DNA of 64,000 bases from positions 1 to 64,000 of the forward strand of contig JAPYMA010001685.1 in the NCBI GenBank assembly GCA_035041965.1. The letters run 5' to 3'. The notes beneath the pieces were generated by a model, which was given only the letters and a program-made list of their open reading frames with translations, ran no database searches and had not been told where the DNA came from. Positions 47,051 to 59,926 of this stretch are shown piece by piece. Positions within the stretch are counted from its first letter, which is position 1; each line of letters begins with the position of its first letter. The position numbers were made by a program, and so were the translations under genes. The stretch is from Anisakis pegreffii. Lineage: Eukaryota; Nematoda; Chromadorea; Rhabditida; Anisakidae.

Positions 47051-47715
47051 TCACGCAATTCATAACCATATATAACTGTATTCTTCATAACTTGCATGAA
47101 TTTGTTTGAGTAGCGACGGGACTTACGATTAGCTGAAATTTGCATCGCATAACGAGAAGTTTTAGCCTAGCTAGTGCCGGTTCTGTTGCACACTTTCATG
47201 GTGACGGAGCGAGTTGTATTGGGAAAATCCAATGAAATTCAGCCGGAACTCTGAATTTCACACGCTGAAAATGTGAATTCGGTCGCATTCCGGCTAAAAA
47301 TTTTCGAAATTTTGTTGGAATACAAATTGTGGAGATGTTGAAAGGTGGATTCATTTGAAATTTGATTGGAACTTCGGATTTTTATCAGTTGTAAAATTTG
47401 CTTTATTCGAAAGCCATCACACAGTGATGAATGCGATGGTGATGATTTAAACGATGTGAAATGAATGCGTGCATGTGAAAATGAATGTGTAATCAGTGGA
47501 GTATTTTTTTGGAATCTCGTATGGAAATGGGAAAAACAAAAGAATTTAATCCCAATTCAACGGTTGTAATGCTTTTAACGTGTGGATTTTTTGCAATATT
47601 ATCAATCACTCACAAATACATTTGAAGCAATTCGTTTGATTTGTTCGATAGGATTTGTTATTTGTTGGTCGATATATTCGTCAGTTCATCATTTTATCCA
47701 CTGTAACTCAATTTT

Positions 47716-47868
47716 TATTGTTATTATTATTGTTGTTATTATCAATATTGTTATTATTTTTGTTAAAATTATCGTTTTTAGTATTGTTATTATTATCTTA
47801 TTATTATTATTTATTATTATTATTATTGCTACTATTATTGTTTTTATTATTGTTATTAATGTTTTTAT
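47716..47868. repeat. Interrupted ATT/TTG microsatellite
   Basis: About 150 bp of ATT and GTT triplets. Confidence 0.9.
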
Positions 47869-47879
47869 TTTTGCCAATT

Positions 47880-48760
47880 CAGTTCATATCATGTTTTCAG
47901 TTTTTGACGTTTTTTTCATGTGAATCCTTTTCGATACGCACAATTGACCGATGTATTAGCCCATTCCATAAATTTTCTAATTGTAAAATATAACAACCAG
48001 TTTTCAGGCATTTTAAGCAGGCAAGCTAGCAGGCTCCAGGCAGTCCTCAAACTATCTTGATTTCTTCTATTCACTGATTGAATACAGTGAAACTTTCAAC
48101 AAAATCACAAATTGTATTCAATATTCCTGAACATCCCCGGGTAAAGACTTTCCCAGATATTCCAGATCAGTATTCCCGTTGATTTCCCGGGAAATGTGCA
48201 AAGCTCATCGATTCAGTTCATTCAAGTTAACGAAATGAATTGATTTGAGTGCATTCGGATTCGGTTGCTGTTTGATTTCCTCTATTAATGTGGCAATATT
48301 CTGTGGCGCTGGTCTTTTGAGAGTATTATTACTAATACTATTGACATTCTACTATTGAAATTTCACTAGATTTAATCCAGTTGCGTCGAAAAACTGAGCA
48401 CTCTTTCCATTGTAATCATTCAAAAAGTGGAAAATTGCTAAAGTAAATTCACTTCGATGCCTCCTTTAAGCCATTTTTTCAATTGATTCGTTTTCTTTTC
48501 TTTAAAGAGGAGAACACTAAACGACAATTCGTTAATACAGTGTGGCCGTCATCCGCCCCTGTTTTAATTCGTTATTTGAGAGCGACGATTCGAGAAAATT
48601 GACGAATTAACATCAAAAAATCGACATTTTTATCATTGTTATCACTCTATTGATAACTGGAATTCTAATATTATCATTCTGATAATCACAAGAATCAATT
48701 TGAAGTGTCGAGAGTCTGGTTGCCGAGGTGCATGAGGGTCTTTTCTTGAAGTGAGTCGAG
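47880..48760. other. Intergenic, no gene seen
   Basis: No recognised gene or repeat. Confidence 0.45.
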
Positions 48761-49027
48761 AACTATTAACTGAGAACTACATTGACTGACGAATGAAACT
48801 GCGCTGTTACAATTTTACCACTGTTATTATCTGAACTGTTATCGTAAAAATTCTGATGAGTGGTATTTGGATTCTGAACGTCGGCTTTAATATATCCATA
48901 GCTGCAGCTGAGGTGTAGCTGCAGTGAATATCTGTGGATATTCTGGTGAAGAGTTGAGAGTTTTGTGGGGATTTTCGAAAAATATCTGAATTCGAGTTGA
49001 TTTCTGAATATTTGTGAGTTATTCACT

Positions 49028-49239
49028 GATGGATGATATTGAAGTGGAGTATTGTGCTCAACGGAAACGGGATCGTTCAGTGGTGTCGGATTGTTTTGCG
49101 GAATCGCATTCCGGCGGATGGTACAACACACGACGTTTGTACCGCTCTGTAGCGTTTGGCACATGGCAAGTGGGCGGCGCGAGACAAGTGCTTTCGATGC
49201 GATTGCCTTCACCTGGTCAACAGCTAGTCCAAACCAGGT
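49028..49239 (+). CDS. Possible exon of an unrecognised gene
   Basis: About 70 codons from ATG (MDDIEVEYCAQRKRDRSVVS) to an AG/GTGACC donor near 49239. The local G+C is higher than in the surroundings, and residues such as GGWYNTRRLYRS are typical of coding rather than background. No downstream exon was identified. The opposite strand is also open for 148 codons (48766-49212), so strand choice rests on the ATG, the donor and the composition. Confidence 0.35.
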
Positions 49240-49859
49240 GACCTGATTTTCAATTTTAATTATTTAAGGGGCATTAGGGGAATTTTGTGCAATTTCAGGG
49301 TGATTTTTGGGATTTTTGCACGTTTTTGCACCAGTTTTGGGATTGTTTCGGAGGTAAGTGCGGAAGTTGCGCGCGAATTTTAGGTGTATTTCTCGGGATT
49401 TTCGGCAAATTTCTAATCAAATTTTCGAAATTTTGGCAAACTCCGGATCAAATTCCCGGATTTTGGGCAAATTTCTGTTCAACTCCCCGGGATTTTGGGG
49501 GCACATTCACGTACTGGTTTATGCGAAATGTTCCGAAATAGTTTTTCAGCAGAGCTAAAAAAAAAAAGTACTTAAGTCTTCGTGTACTTTGCAGTCTAAT
49601 GTGCAATTGAAGCAGCAGAAGTAATTATAGTCAATTTTGCGTGTTAATTATCAATTTTTGAAGTGAATAGAGTCTCTTTTGAGGGAATTCTATTGAATTC
49701 TGAAGTTTTCAATGCCTAAATTAATCCAAAAACATGCGATAATTACTTTATAGTGATGAATGCTAATTATATATTGATAAGTTCAACGAGTTAGTTTATT
49801 ATTAATCGTAAGAAGTTCCTAAAATTGCTGTTTGCACGAAATTCAGTGTTTATGGAAGG

Positions 49860-50305
49860 AAAATAATGAAAATTTTTAAAATTAAAAGAAATATAATAAG
49901 AGAATAATAATAATAAAAATAAGAATAATAAGGATAATAATCAAAAATAATAAAGGAATAAATATTGAGTAAATAAAACAATAATAATACGAATAAGAAT
50001 AAATAAGAATAATAAAAATAAAATAATAATAAAAGAATAATAATCAATGAATACTGACTGGCAAAAAGTAAAGATACTGAAATAATAATAAAGATACCGT
50101 AAAATAAGAATAAGTAATAAAATTATTATGAAGTAATAAATAATAATCAAATAAAAGATAATCAAAATAGTAACAATAAAATAATAAATAATCAAAAAAT
50201 AAAAGTAAATACTAAAAGAGGATAATGAAAAGTAATAAAATAACAATCAAAAAAGTAGTAATAATAAAAAATAACAAATACGGTTATAATAAATAATAGT
50301 GATAA
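49860..50305. repeat. Long AAT/AATA array
   Basis: About 450 bp of AAT-rich imperfect repeat. Reading frames over it are Tyr/Ile-rich artefacts. Confidence 0.9.
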
Positions 50306-50324
50306 TAATAGTAAAATATTCTAT

Positions 50325-50610
50325 AAAATTGTATAATATCTATTGATATATGGTGATCAAATGCATATCAATGAGCACCTCAGCGCCAGTTCAGATAGCT
50401 TTAATAAAATAGCTATATTTCCTCAACTAAGCAAAATCGCCCGACAGAGTATATATTTTTCTGAATTCAAAGATTCTGTTCGATCGACTGGTGTGAAGAA
50501 ATTGATATGTTACTGGTCAAAGCTGAGAGTACGGTAGGCTTGAATGTGCTAACCCGTATAGCATCACATAAATTGCTATATGTCCTCGTAGAGGCAGAAT
50601 TTTTCGGTAT
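50325..50610. repeat. Inverted copy of the 38.2 kb dispersed repeat
   Basis: Reverse complement of about 38200-38475, including ACTGGTCAAAGCTGAGAGTA and TACGGTAGGC at matching spacing. Confidence 0.8.
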
Positions 50611-50969
50611 TTCTCAAATTTTCCGCAAAATTTCTGCTCTCCACTGAATTTCTCACTAACAAGTTAACTCACTTTTCAAAAGTGTATTCAACAGTGGCTT
50701 TTAATTAGTAGTGTATCTATGGGGAAGGCGTATGACAATGGAAAAGTTGCTCTTATATGAGGCCATCGCCACATACTGTTTGAATTCGGAACCCCGTCGT
50801 GTCAAGAGAGATGGGTTCATTTTAATCAAAGTCTATCAGTCTATAGTCTCCACTCTTCTCATCTCTTAAGTTGATCAGTACGTATGGAAATATGACAGAC
50901 TCAAATATGTCTAATGTGAAAATGTCTCAAATTGAAAAGTTCGACATAAAGGTCAAGCTAAACTTTTAA

Positions 50970-51010
50970 GCTTAGGCTTAGGCTTAGCCTAAGGTTCCGA
51001 TACCTGACCT
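50970..51010. repeat. Short TTAGGC-like run
   Basis: AAGCTTAGGCTTAGGCTTAG, followed by CCTAAGG. Three head-to-tail TTAGGC-type hexamers match the nematode telomere unit. Confidence 0.6.
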
Positions 51011-51159
51011 CGAGTTTGTGTGTGTGTTTGACCTCAGCTACCTCGTTCAATAGCTGAAGCCTCCCGTATGTTCCTTCCTGTGGGAGTTAAGGTCGATTCC
51101 AAAAACAGCGTTATTCAGTGAGCATCTTGAGCTGATGATTTTGAGTTGATGCAGGCAGC

Positions 51160-51380
51160 AGGATCGTGGCTCAAGTCCCTCTCACCGATCCGAGAGGAAG
51201 GAGAGGGAAAGGGGGTTCGAGTCCCCTCGCTGAGCGGGAAGAGGAGCTAGAGTACAGAGGGAGGAGGGGGGTTCGAGTTCGCAAAGAGGTGAGAGGGAGA
51301 GGTCCGAGTCCGCTCATCAGGGGGAAAGGGCTTGAGTCTCTTCACCGGGTGGGGGGAGAGGGATCTGAACAGGGAGTTTT
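51160..51380. repeat. GC-rich decayed tandem repeat with GGTTCGAGTCC units
   Basis: Repeated GGGGTTCGAGTCCC and GAGGGAGAGG blocks in an otherwise AT-rich region. The GTTCGAGTC core looks like a pol III B box, repeated about every 60 bp without matching A boxes. Confidence 0.6.
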
Positions 51381-52135
51381 TGCTCTAGACTCGAATGCTA
51401 CACTATTGTCATTTCAGATATTAACATACAAATGTAAATATCGAATAAATAGTGAAATTTATGAGTATTCACATTAAAATCACTCATTTATATCCGCAAT
51501 TTACTCATCCGCAAATCTCTTCATGAAAAGACACACAGACGATTGTTGAATATTATATGAGAAAGAGAGCACCAGAGATACACGACAGAAAAGTCTATGA
51601 AAATGGAAGAGGAACAGAGAATGAGAGCAAACGAGAGAGTGTGCGGTCACAATGCATGCATGATCTCTAGCGAAAGCATAATGATGAATTCATGCATGAA
51701 CAGGGAGGGGGCATCATGCATGACTGAACGATCTTTTCATGATTCTCCATCATTCTCCTGCCTCTCCTCTCTGATCATGTTCTCTTAGTGTGTTTCGTGT
51801 CTACGTCTCTCTATTTCAATGCTAAATCTCAATGGATCACCTCATCCTCATTCGTCTAATCCTCTTCTCTAGGACCAATGACAGTGATCCAGTGATTCAG
51901 TAGTTGATGAGGTCATCCAACCGGCTGCACGGACGGATAGGCTGGCGGGAAGGAGGAAAGTAGGCAGATATCTGGCAATTAGGATCAGCAATTGATCTGA
52001 ATTTGAATTGAATTGAATTGACGATTGAATAATGATATTTTTGACGTTGATCATTTGACAACCGGCTGGTTTCGTTCATTTGAGTGATTTAATGTGATGC
52101 GACTTTACCGAGTGGGCTTCAGCATGATCTTATTA

Positions 52136-52245
52136 GTAGTAATTGTTTTTATTATTATTACTATTATTGTCATTATTATTATTATTATTATTTTTACCAT
52201 TATTGTTATTATTGTTGTTATTTATTATTGTTATTGCTGCTTGTA
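52136..52245. repeat. Interrupted ATT microsatellite
   Basis: ATT and GTT triplets. Confidence 0.9.
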
Positions 52246-53699
52246 CAATTACTGCTGTTACATATTGTGAGCAAGTTTCCGTCCGTGAAGTGTGAAAATT
52301 CTCTATTACTATTACTAAGCGAGTAAAATTATTGAGCTGTTAGGCGTGCACGCTGTCAAAGTGGTGCAGTTCAATTTTCCCATTAGAGACCTGAAATTGA
52401 AGCCTGCCATTTCGCCGGGCGAAACCCGTTTCCTGTGGGAAATTTTTGAAATATTTCAAGCCTTTCCGGGCATTCCATTAATGTTGTTGATCGAAATTGA
52501 ATTGAAAGGTAATTTTCTATTATTTGCGCTCGGAATCTGGCGGAAGTTATTTCATTTTCATTGGAAAAACGGCATTTTTCAGTGCAAAGAATGAATGATG
52601 GCGATAATTGAGTGTATTGAAATAAGTGGGCAGTCGAAGTGGATTCGAGTGCGATTTGAATTAGATTCGAAGTATTTTAATTCGACTCGAAATTCCCTTT
52701 CGATTCATTCAGTTAGTCGCATTTGAAATGATGATAATAATGATGGTACTTAAGAGTCATGTATTATAAGAAATATTTTATATTATATATAATTATTTAT
52801 TCTAGATTTATGTATATATTATTCATTATATATGATGAATATTTATTATTTTATATTTATATAATAAATCTATATATTTATAAGACTTTATATGTGAGTT
52901 GTCTCAATTGTCTGCCTGAATTTGGAAATCAAGTTGAGTTTCTGAAATCTGTCATTATTTGAGTCTCACCAACTACAGAATTGACCCAATTCGATTCCAT
53001 TTCAACTGTTTAGTTCTTCATTTTTCGAAAAATAGAACAAGTTTTTCCATTTTTTTCAATGTTTTCCGTTTTTTTTCAACTAATTTTCCTCAAAAAATGC
53101 AGTGCACATCGTGAATTTTCAAAGAAATTTAGAGGATTCGATGAGACAAATTTTTAAATTTTGCGAGTTGATTTAATTCGGTTTGACTTCTGAAACTTTT
53201 GAGGGATCAATGCATCCATCAAATAGAATTATTTCGATTGAATGCTTGAGCTATTATTCGTATGTTGTCAAATCCATAGGCATGTTATCTGAATGCAAAT
53301 CTGTTACTATGTAGTGATGAACTTAGGCTTAGTTGCTTCCGCCTTTTGGATCGCTATTAGTAATGTGGTTACTTACATTGCTCGATCGTAGTTCCTATTG
53401 GATGCACTCGATTTATTTTGCGTAGTTATCAATAGAAATACTATTGCATTGATGCAATGATTTGCACTTGAAATCGATAGAAAATTTAGTGGCGATTCAG
53501 AGTATTCAAATTGAGATTTTCTTTTTCGAGCACAAAAATCCGATGAAATTGGTTGCTTGCAAAAGTAATTCAAATAATCTATGGAAATGACGCTCATAAA
53601 GAAGGATGCGTGAGGGCAAAGTGGACGTGAGATCAGATGGTTTGCTGGAAAATGACTCGAGATTTTGATCTTGACATGATATTTAGGAAGGTTGCGATT

Positions 53700-53825
53700 G
53701 CAATCAGGCGGCTGGGACTCAATCTTAGGCTTGGACTGAGGCTTGGGTTTGGGTCTGGGTTTCTGCTTAGGCTTTGCCTTAGGCACAGGCTTGGACTCAG
53801 GCTTAGGCTTGCATTTAGGCTCTTA
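53700..53825. repeat. Degenerate TTAGGC / CTTGG(A/G)CT array
   Basis: Successive CTTAGGCTTGG, GAGGCTTGGGTTTGGG and CTTAGGCTTTGCCTTAGGC units. It looks like a decayed interstitial telomere-like array. The Lys-Pro-rich minus-strand frame is its translation. Confidence 0.65.
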
Positions 53826-55106
53826 AAAGAATCAAAAGGATCTGCTATGGTTTCAGAGTGTAAAAGTGTCGAAAATTATGAAATTAAGCTCAGCCTAAAG
53901 ATTAAGCTAAAGCTTAGGCTTAACCTTATCCCCAAACTACAACATCTGCCCTCTAGCCGTTTTATGCTTATTGTTAGCTTCAGCCTTTCTTTACTGATGC
54001 TTTGACGAATACTCTCCTATTCAAAAACAACAGCGCTACAAAACATCCGAATTTGTTTCGGCCTGGTCGTGCAGATTCTCTTGGGGGACCCCCCCCGTTA
54101 GCATATCCTCTTATGATTTTTGTTATGCAGGCATTTGGGATATGTTGGTTTTGTAGACTGTGTAATCCATCAAAGTATTTTATCGAGTTGAACTCTTATT
54201 GTACATCCTTTATGAACGATGTTTGTCAAGAGTTGACATGCAAACATTCGAAAATTGATAAATGACTCTGATTTATTCGTTTTTAATGCAGACAGTGATT
54301 GATTATACAGTCTAGGTTCTAATCTCGAGACAAGATTACTGCGATATAGCAAATTAATCTTTCTGTACTAATATCAGTGGGGCAGATTTTATGCTTTATG
54401 TAAACAGAGGGCGAGACGAGACAGAGATTTGAGCGAAACGCAGCAGGCAAAAAAAGGAGAGCCTGGCCAGCCAGATCCCGAGATATCTCCGGATATGGCA
54501 AGATTTAGAGAGAGGATATGAGAGAGACGGAGAAAGATTTTAGAGTGGCTCGAAGAGCGGACTTAGTCTAAATGTGAAGGAATTGCATTTGAACTGAAGA
54601 TATCCTGGCTTGACTTAGCTAGCTCACTTGGTTTGATTAATTATCGCCGTATATGAGGCGTATAGAGACCATAATTTCTACACTATTGTATAATATCTAT
54701 TGATTTATAGTGATCAAATGCATTTCAATGAGCACCACTGCGCTAGTTGACATAACTTTACTGAAATAGCTATATCTTCTCAACTAAACAGAATCGCAGA
54801 GACTCTTCCTCTGATTCGTTAGAACAAGAAAATAGCTAATTGTAAGCAATTTTCTTGTTTTAACGGATTATAATTCGCCGAATGATCGATTAAAGAAATG
54901 AGCAAAAGACCGGTTTTGTGAGATGCGAATGGCAAATAATAACAAATTAATCCGATAGCAAAACAAGGAAACTTCAACGAATTACATAACGAACAATGAA
55001 ACGATTAAACTGGAATTATGGGAAGCTGATTAGGGCTTGAATGCTGGTTTTGTTATGTTCTCAAAGTGAGATTAGTGCTGGAGAGTCAATTGAAATGCTT
55101 TTAGGA

Positions 55107-55200
55107 TTGTTTTATTAATATTATTATTATCATCAGTATTATTCATTATTATTTTTCATAATACTATCATTACTATTATTATTATGATTATTATTGTTAC

Positions 55201-55246
<46 letters not shown>

Positions 55247-55333
55247 GTTATTATTATTAATATTATCATTAATATTATTGTTATTATTATTATTATTAAT
55301 GCTATTGTTATTATTATTTTATTATTATTACGC
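55107..55333. repeat. ATT array, first part
   Basis: Long ATT run. A short non-repeat patch (55334-55380) separates it from more ATT at 55396-55500. Confidence 0.9.
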
Positions 55334-55509
55334 TGCGACCTGTCTTCGTTCTCTGAGGGCGCAGGTCAACCGATTTCCATGTTTCTATTCGTATTGTTAC
55401 TATTATTATTATTGTCATTACCAGTATATTATTACTATCTGTTAGTATTATTATTGTCATGAATATTTTTATTGTTATCAGTATAATTGTTGCTGTTATC
55501 ATTTGTTAG

Positions 55510-56455
55510 TTTTAGGCAAGGTTTCGTTAATCTTTATTTATCGTCACTACTTTTTTGTTAACGAATCGACATTTTAACACTCTCATCGTTAATTTCTTCG
55601 CTAACGAATCATCGAATTTGCCGTAACTATGTGTAATTTTTCTATGCAATATTATGCAAAGAGAGTCAATTCCGCGTACGCATCTTACAGTTTAAATTTT
55701 ACACATATAGTTTAAGAGATTTTGAGCTTTGTTCTTCTAAATCCTGCTCTTTAGCATTTCGAACAGGATGAAGTATTTCGGATGGAGTGCTGTTAATCGT
55801 TAAGCATAGTTCTATCGTTGTCGTTAAATTTGGGATTGTTAGTGGTTAATTATCGTAGTTGATTTTGAGATGAAGTGAATTCAAAGTATATAATAGTTTT
55901 GACTTGTCCATTTTGATATTTTTTGAATCTATCTTCTGAATCTATTTTTGAATCTTAGGAATGTTGTGAATCTTATAAATTTTTAAAACTATGAAATCTT
56001 ACGAATCTATTTTGAATCATAGAATCATTTTTTGAATCTATTCTTTTGATACTTTTTTAATTTTGTGTTGATTGATTCTTTTTGAATCGGTCTTACATAA
56101 TTTTCAGTTATATCTATTACTTTAACACGTTATCAGTTTTTTAGTTTGTAATTTTTAATTAGTAAATTTTTAATTAGTAATTACCCTGTGTTGTTGTGAA
56201 GGTAATATTAGACATCCTGAAATTTTTCAGGGGGTTTGGGTGGGGAAGGGGGGGAGGAGGGGTGAACGTTCAGAGCCACTACTTTGTATAGTTGATCGCT
56301 CATTGAATCTTTGAAATCTGAAACAGTCCACTGTCTTGTAAGTTACTGTTGTTATGATTATGTAATGACCAACCGTACTGAAGGTAATCAGAAATCAGAG
56401 TATCACTGTTAATTTTCTTTTAATTTAATGCGTCGGCATTCTCAACGTTCATTTT
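55510..56455. other. Intergenic, no gene seen
   Basis: Contains GAATCT-rich text at 55920-56090 and a short G run near 56240. No gene recognised. Confidence 0.45.
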
Positions 56456-56460
56456 TAATT

Positions 56461-56655
56461 AACCAGAAAAAAAATCCCCATAAAACTGAGTTCCACGAAC
56501 GTAGGGTATGAATAGCCTTATGAAGTTAGCGGTAGGTCTGGAAAGTTCGCCTGGACCACTCATCCTGTAGAGTCGAGTCGCTGACTGGTGATTGGAAGAA
56601 CGTCTTGCTTATAGTGCTGTTTTATAACAGCTGGAATAAAGTTCCAGTGTTATCA
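56461..56655. repeat. 195 bp structured repeat, copy B
   Basis: Partner of 39755-39953 with the same terminal hairpin. A partial third copy lies at 57105-57233. Confidence 0.75.
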
Positions 56656-56846
56656 AATGTGGAATGCGCGTAAGTTGGCCTGAGTAGTGTGTTCGTGCAT
56701 TTGCTCAGGTAACGAGGGTTCCCGGACTCACTGTGCGCACTTACTCTTAACAAGGGGGAATTTTCATCGAGTTGACCATTGGCTTGCACATATGAAATTG
56801 CTTCACTCAGTTCAATGTTGCTAAATGCATTATAAGGAGAAATCTC

Positions 56847-57355
56847 TTAGGTGTTTGTGGTTACTCGCCGAAGCTTATCTATTAGCTAGTGTCATGATGG
56901 CATTCATACACTTCTATGATGATATCCTTATTTCCCTTGCCAGTGTAGTTATCATTCATCACTTGTGCTACTAAGATACTCGATAACCTCATACAATCCA
57001 CTCGAATGATCTAAAGTTATCGTATTGAAAGTAACGTAATGGCTAGTTTCTGGGAGAGCTATCATCAGGTGTTGATAATGGCTGTACTGGCATATCAAAT
57101 GGAGAAAATGTTCCCTAGAAATTGAGTTTCACTAACTTAGGGTATGAATCGCCTTATGAAGTTAGCGGTAGGTCTGGAAAGTTCGCCTGGACCACTCATT
57201 CAGTAGAGTCGAGTTGCTGACTGGTGACTCGAAGTCTCAGGTGTTTGTGGTTACTCGCCGAAGCTTATCTATTAGCTAGTGTCATGTTGGCATTGCATAC
57301 ACTTCTATGATGCAATCCTTATTTCCCTTGCCAGTGCAGTTATTATCTGTCATAA
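56847..57355. repeat. Direct duplication including the structured repeat
   Basis: AGGTGTTTGTGGTTACTCGC through TTATTTCCCTTGCCAGTG occurs at 56847-56948 and again at 57238-57345. The structured-repeat fragment at 57105-57233 lies directly before the second copy. Confidence 0.75.
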
Positions 57356-58959
57356 ATAGCGCAGTCGCCGCGCTCATTCACAGAAATTGATCACTATACA
57401 GCAATCATTAGGTTCACATAGCAATAGGCGGAGCGATCTTCGAGCTAACCGTCTTCTCAAATTTGCCCGGAAACGTGTGAATTTCTTTTCACCGTTCGAT
57501 CCAGCAGAACCTCTAGATTCAGAATATTATAAATTTTACCCGAGCAATTTGGCTTAGTTGAGGAGATATAGGCATTTTATTAAATTTAAATTAATTAACA
57601 AATTATAAGTAATTAATTAACAAATTCTAATTAATGAATTTTCGAACTTTCGTTAATTGAGCGTAGAGTTAGTGCAACAGCATCATATTTATAGTCTAAG
57701 AGAGGAATGAACAATGAATTTATGAGTTTAAGAGGTATGTGTAGGCAGTTGTTGTTGCTGTTGAAGAGTCAAAGAAGCATTATGATGAAATGAATTTTAG
57801 AGGAGATATTGAGGCAATTTTCACGAAAATTCAAGCTTTTCTGGAGTTTGAGGTGAATGAGCAGAAAAATGGAATGGAATTTCCGTTATTTTTCGTTTTT
57901 TCCTCGATTTTTCAGGTGTAATTTTCAGCATTTTTCTGGCGATTTTTTGGAATTTTCAGTTGGATTTGTTATTTTTAAAATGTGCCAGCTTGTTCCATAA
58001 CGTTGAAGCTGTTGAAGCTTTGTTCTATTTTTTTCTGTGCATTGTTTCGATTTTATTGACCAATCATCGAGAGTTTCGAGATTTTTGACTTGTCAAGATT
58101 ATTTGTCAAGAACTTCAGAAACTTCAAAAAGCAACTGTTCTTCAAAAATTTGAAACATTTTAAGCTGTGTGTTCAATTCGTGCACACCTCGAATGACATT
58201 TGTTGCGTCAAAAATCGGTTTCGTACAGCAGAATTTTTTTGAATTAACGAATTTTTTAATGCATTCTATAGAGTTTTCGGAACTTTAAAACTGTTTAAAG
58301 TTTGAAAATTTTTTGGAATCAACGCTGTAAGCCAGATTGGAAACTCCCATATGGTACCATCAATTTTGGGTTGGTTGGTTGCATTGACCCCTTCGCGATT
58401 GACTCTATCGTTGATGGAGACCTCGTCTGATCGTCTGATCTAGTGGAGACTAATTTTTTTGACCTGAAATCGAACAGCCGTACCACAGTATCAATAGCGT
58501 ATTGACCGAACAATCTGTGTGTTCAAAAAACGTGAATCTTTTAAAGTTTTCAGTGAAATTTCATATTGCTAGAAAATTCTTCTTGATTTCTCTCTGAGAA
58601 GTAGTAACTCGTGTTGGCATTGGATTTCTAGCGCAGGCTTATTCTACAGCTAAAAAATCCTCTGGAACCAATTGAGATTCTATGGAATTGTCGGAATTTT
58701 TTAGTTTTTTTGAAAAATTTTTTGGATTTCGAGGAGGAAATTTTGGCTCTTTTTACGTTTCAGCATGTAGCCCATCATGTATCCAATAATGTATGATCGT
58801 GCAGTTTCAATTTCAATGATGTGCCTTGCGGATGCATCGCATTGTACAGGTGCTTACACAACAGCACCACATTACATTACGATGTATGTGCAGGTGTCAT
58901 CTAATCTGCTGTGCTTTTTAGCGCTTGAACTTCACTCTAGTTTAACCTCAGGACTCCGC

Positions 58960-59110
58960 GTAGGTTTAGTTCGAGCTCAAGCCAAGACTTTACCCGTAAT
59001 TTACCTGGAATTCACCGGTAATCTAACTGTAATTTGCATGTCATCTATCCGTGATCTAATTGCAATCGTACGTAGTCTACCTTTAATGTACCCATAATCT
59101 ACCCGTAATT
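58960..59110. repeat. 11-12 bp minisatellite, CCCGTAATTTA type
   Basis: At least ten diverged units; further blocks at 59285-59360 and 59795-59860. Confidence 0.75.
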
Positions 59111-59186
59111 TACCCGTAATTTAGCTGTAACCGTTTTGAGCGCTAAAATCTCCCTTCGAATTACATATATTTTGCTCGAAAACGTT

Positions 59187-59350
59187 TCAACTGTTTCAAG
59201 TTTACTTGTCATAAATAGTGTAATATGTATGAAAATTAAGAATTGTTCTGAGATGTGCCGTAACTTCTAAGTGCTACATTTCACCTCTCTAATCACCTGG
59301 TTTACCTATAATTTACCCGTGATTTATCTATAATTTACCCGTGATTTACC
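59187..59350. repeat. 160 bp direct repeat, first copy
   Basis: TCAAGTTTACTTGTCATAAA, AATAGTGTAATATGTATGA and TGTTCTGAGATGTGC match 59682-59850 in order. Both copies end in the CCCGTAATTTA minisatellite, which suggests one tandem duplication. Confidence 0.8.
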
Positions 59351-59882
59351 CATAACTTACCCTTAATTTACCCGTATTTTACCCTTAATATCTTAAACTA
59401 CGTAACTATATTTGAGTTCAACTATACTCAAGTTATTTAGCTTTAGATTAATGAAGCAGGACAGGAATTTTTGGAATGTTTCATTTTTGCAGTCGTTTTT
59501 TCCTCTCTTTTTTCGTTTCTTTTTTCTCTCCCTCACATATTTCATCTACTATCTGTATGTTTCACATTCTTCTCAATACATATTTTCATTTCCCATTTTT
59601 CACTGACACGTTGTATTTCTCTTTCTCTCTTTGTCTCTTTATCATCAAAAAACAACAACATTACAGAGTGTTTCATTAAAAAATGTTTCAAGTTTACCTG
59701 TCATAAATAGTGTAATATGTATGAGAATTACGAATTGTTCTGAGATGTGCTCGTAACGTCTATGTGTTACATTCCACCTTTCAAATCATCTGCTTTTCCT
59801 ATAATTTACCTGTGATTTACCTGTAATTTACCTGTAATCTACCTGTACTTCACCTGCAGTTAAGATATTAAGATCGAATCCC

Positions 59883-59883
<1 letters not shown>

Positions 59884-59911
<28 letters not shown>
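59884..59911. repeat. (AT)n microsatellite
   Basis: About 14 AT units directly before the 16 bp array. Confidence 0.95.
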
Positions 59912-59914
<3 letters not shown>

Positions 59915-59926
59915 TCGGTACCCGGT

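Noticed and set aside
53373..53786. Lys-Pro-rich open frame on the minus strand
   Set aside because: It is the translation of a degenerate TTAGGC/CTTGG repeat, not a gene.
39829..57233. Hammerhead-ribozyme-like core on the minus strand of the 195 bp repeat
   Set aside because: A GGATGAG...CGAAC arrangement recalls the hammerhead core, and one fragment has CTGAATGAG, but the invariant CTGANGA is not matched in the full copies and helix II does not pair well.
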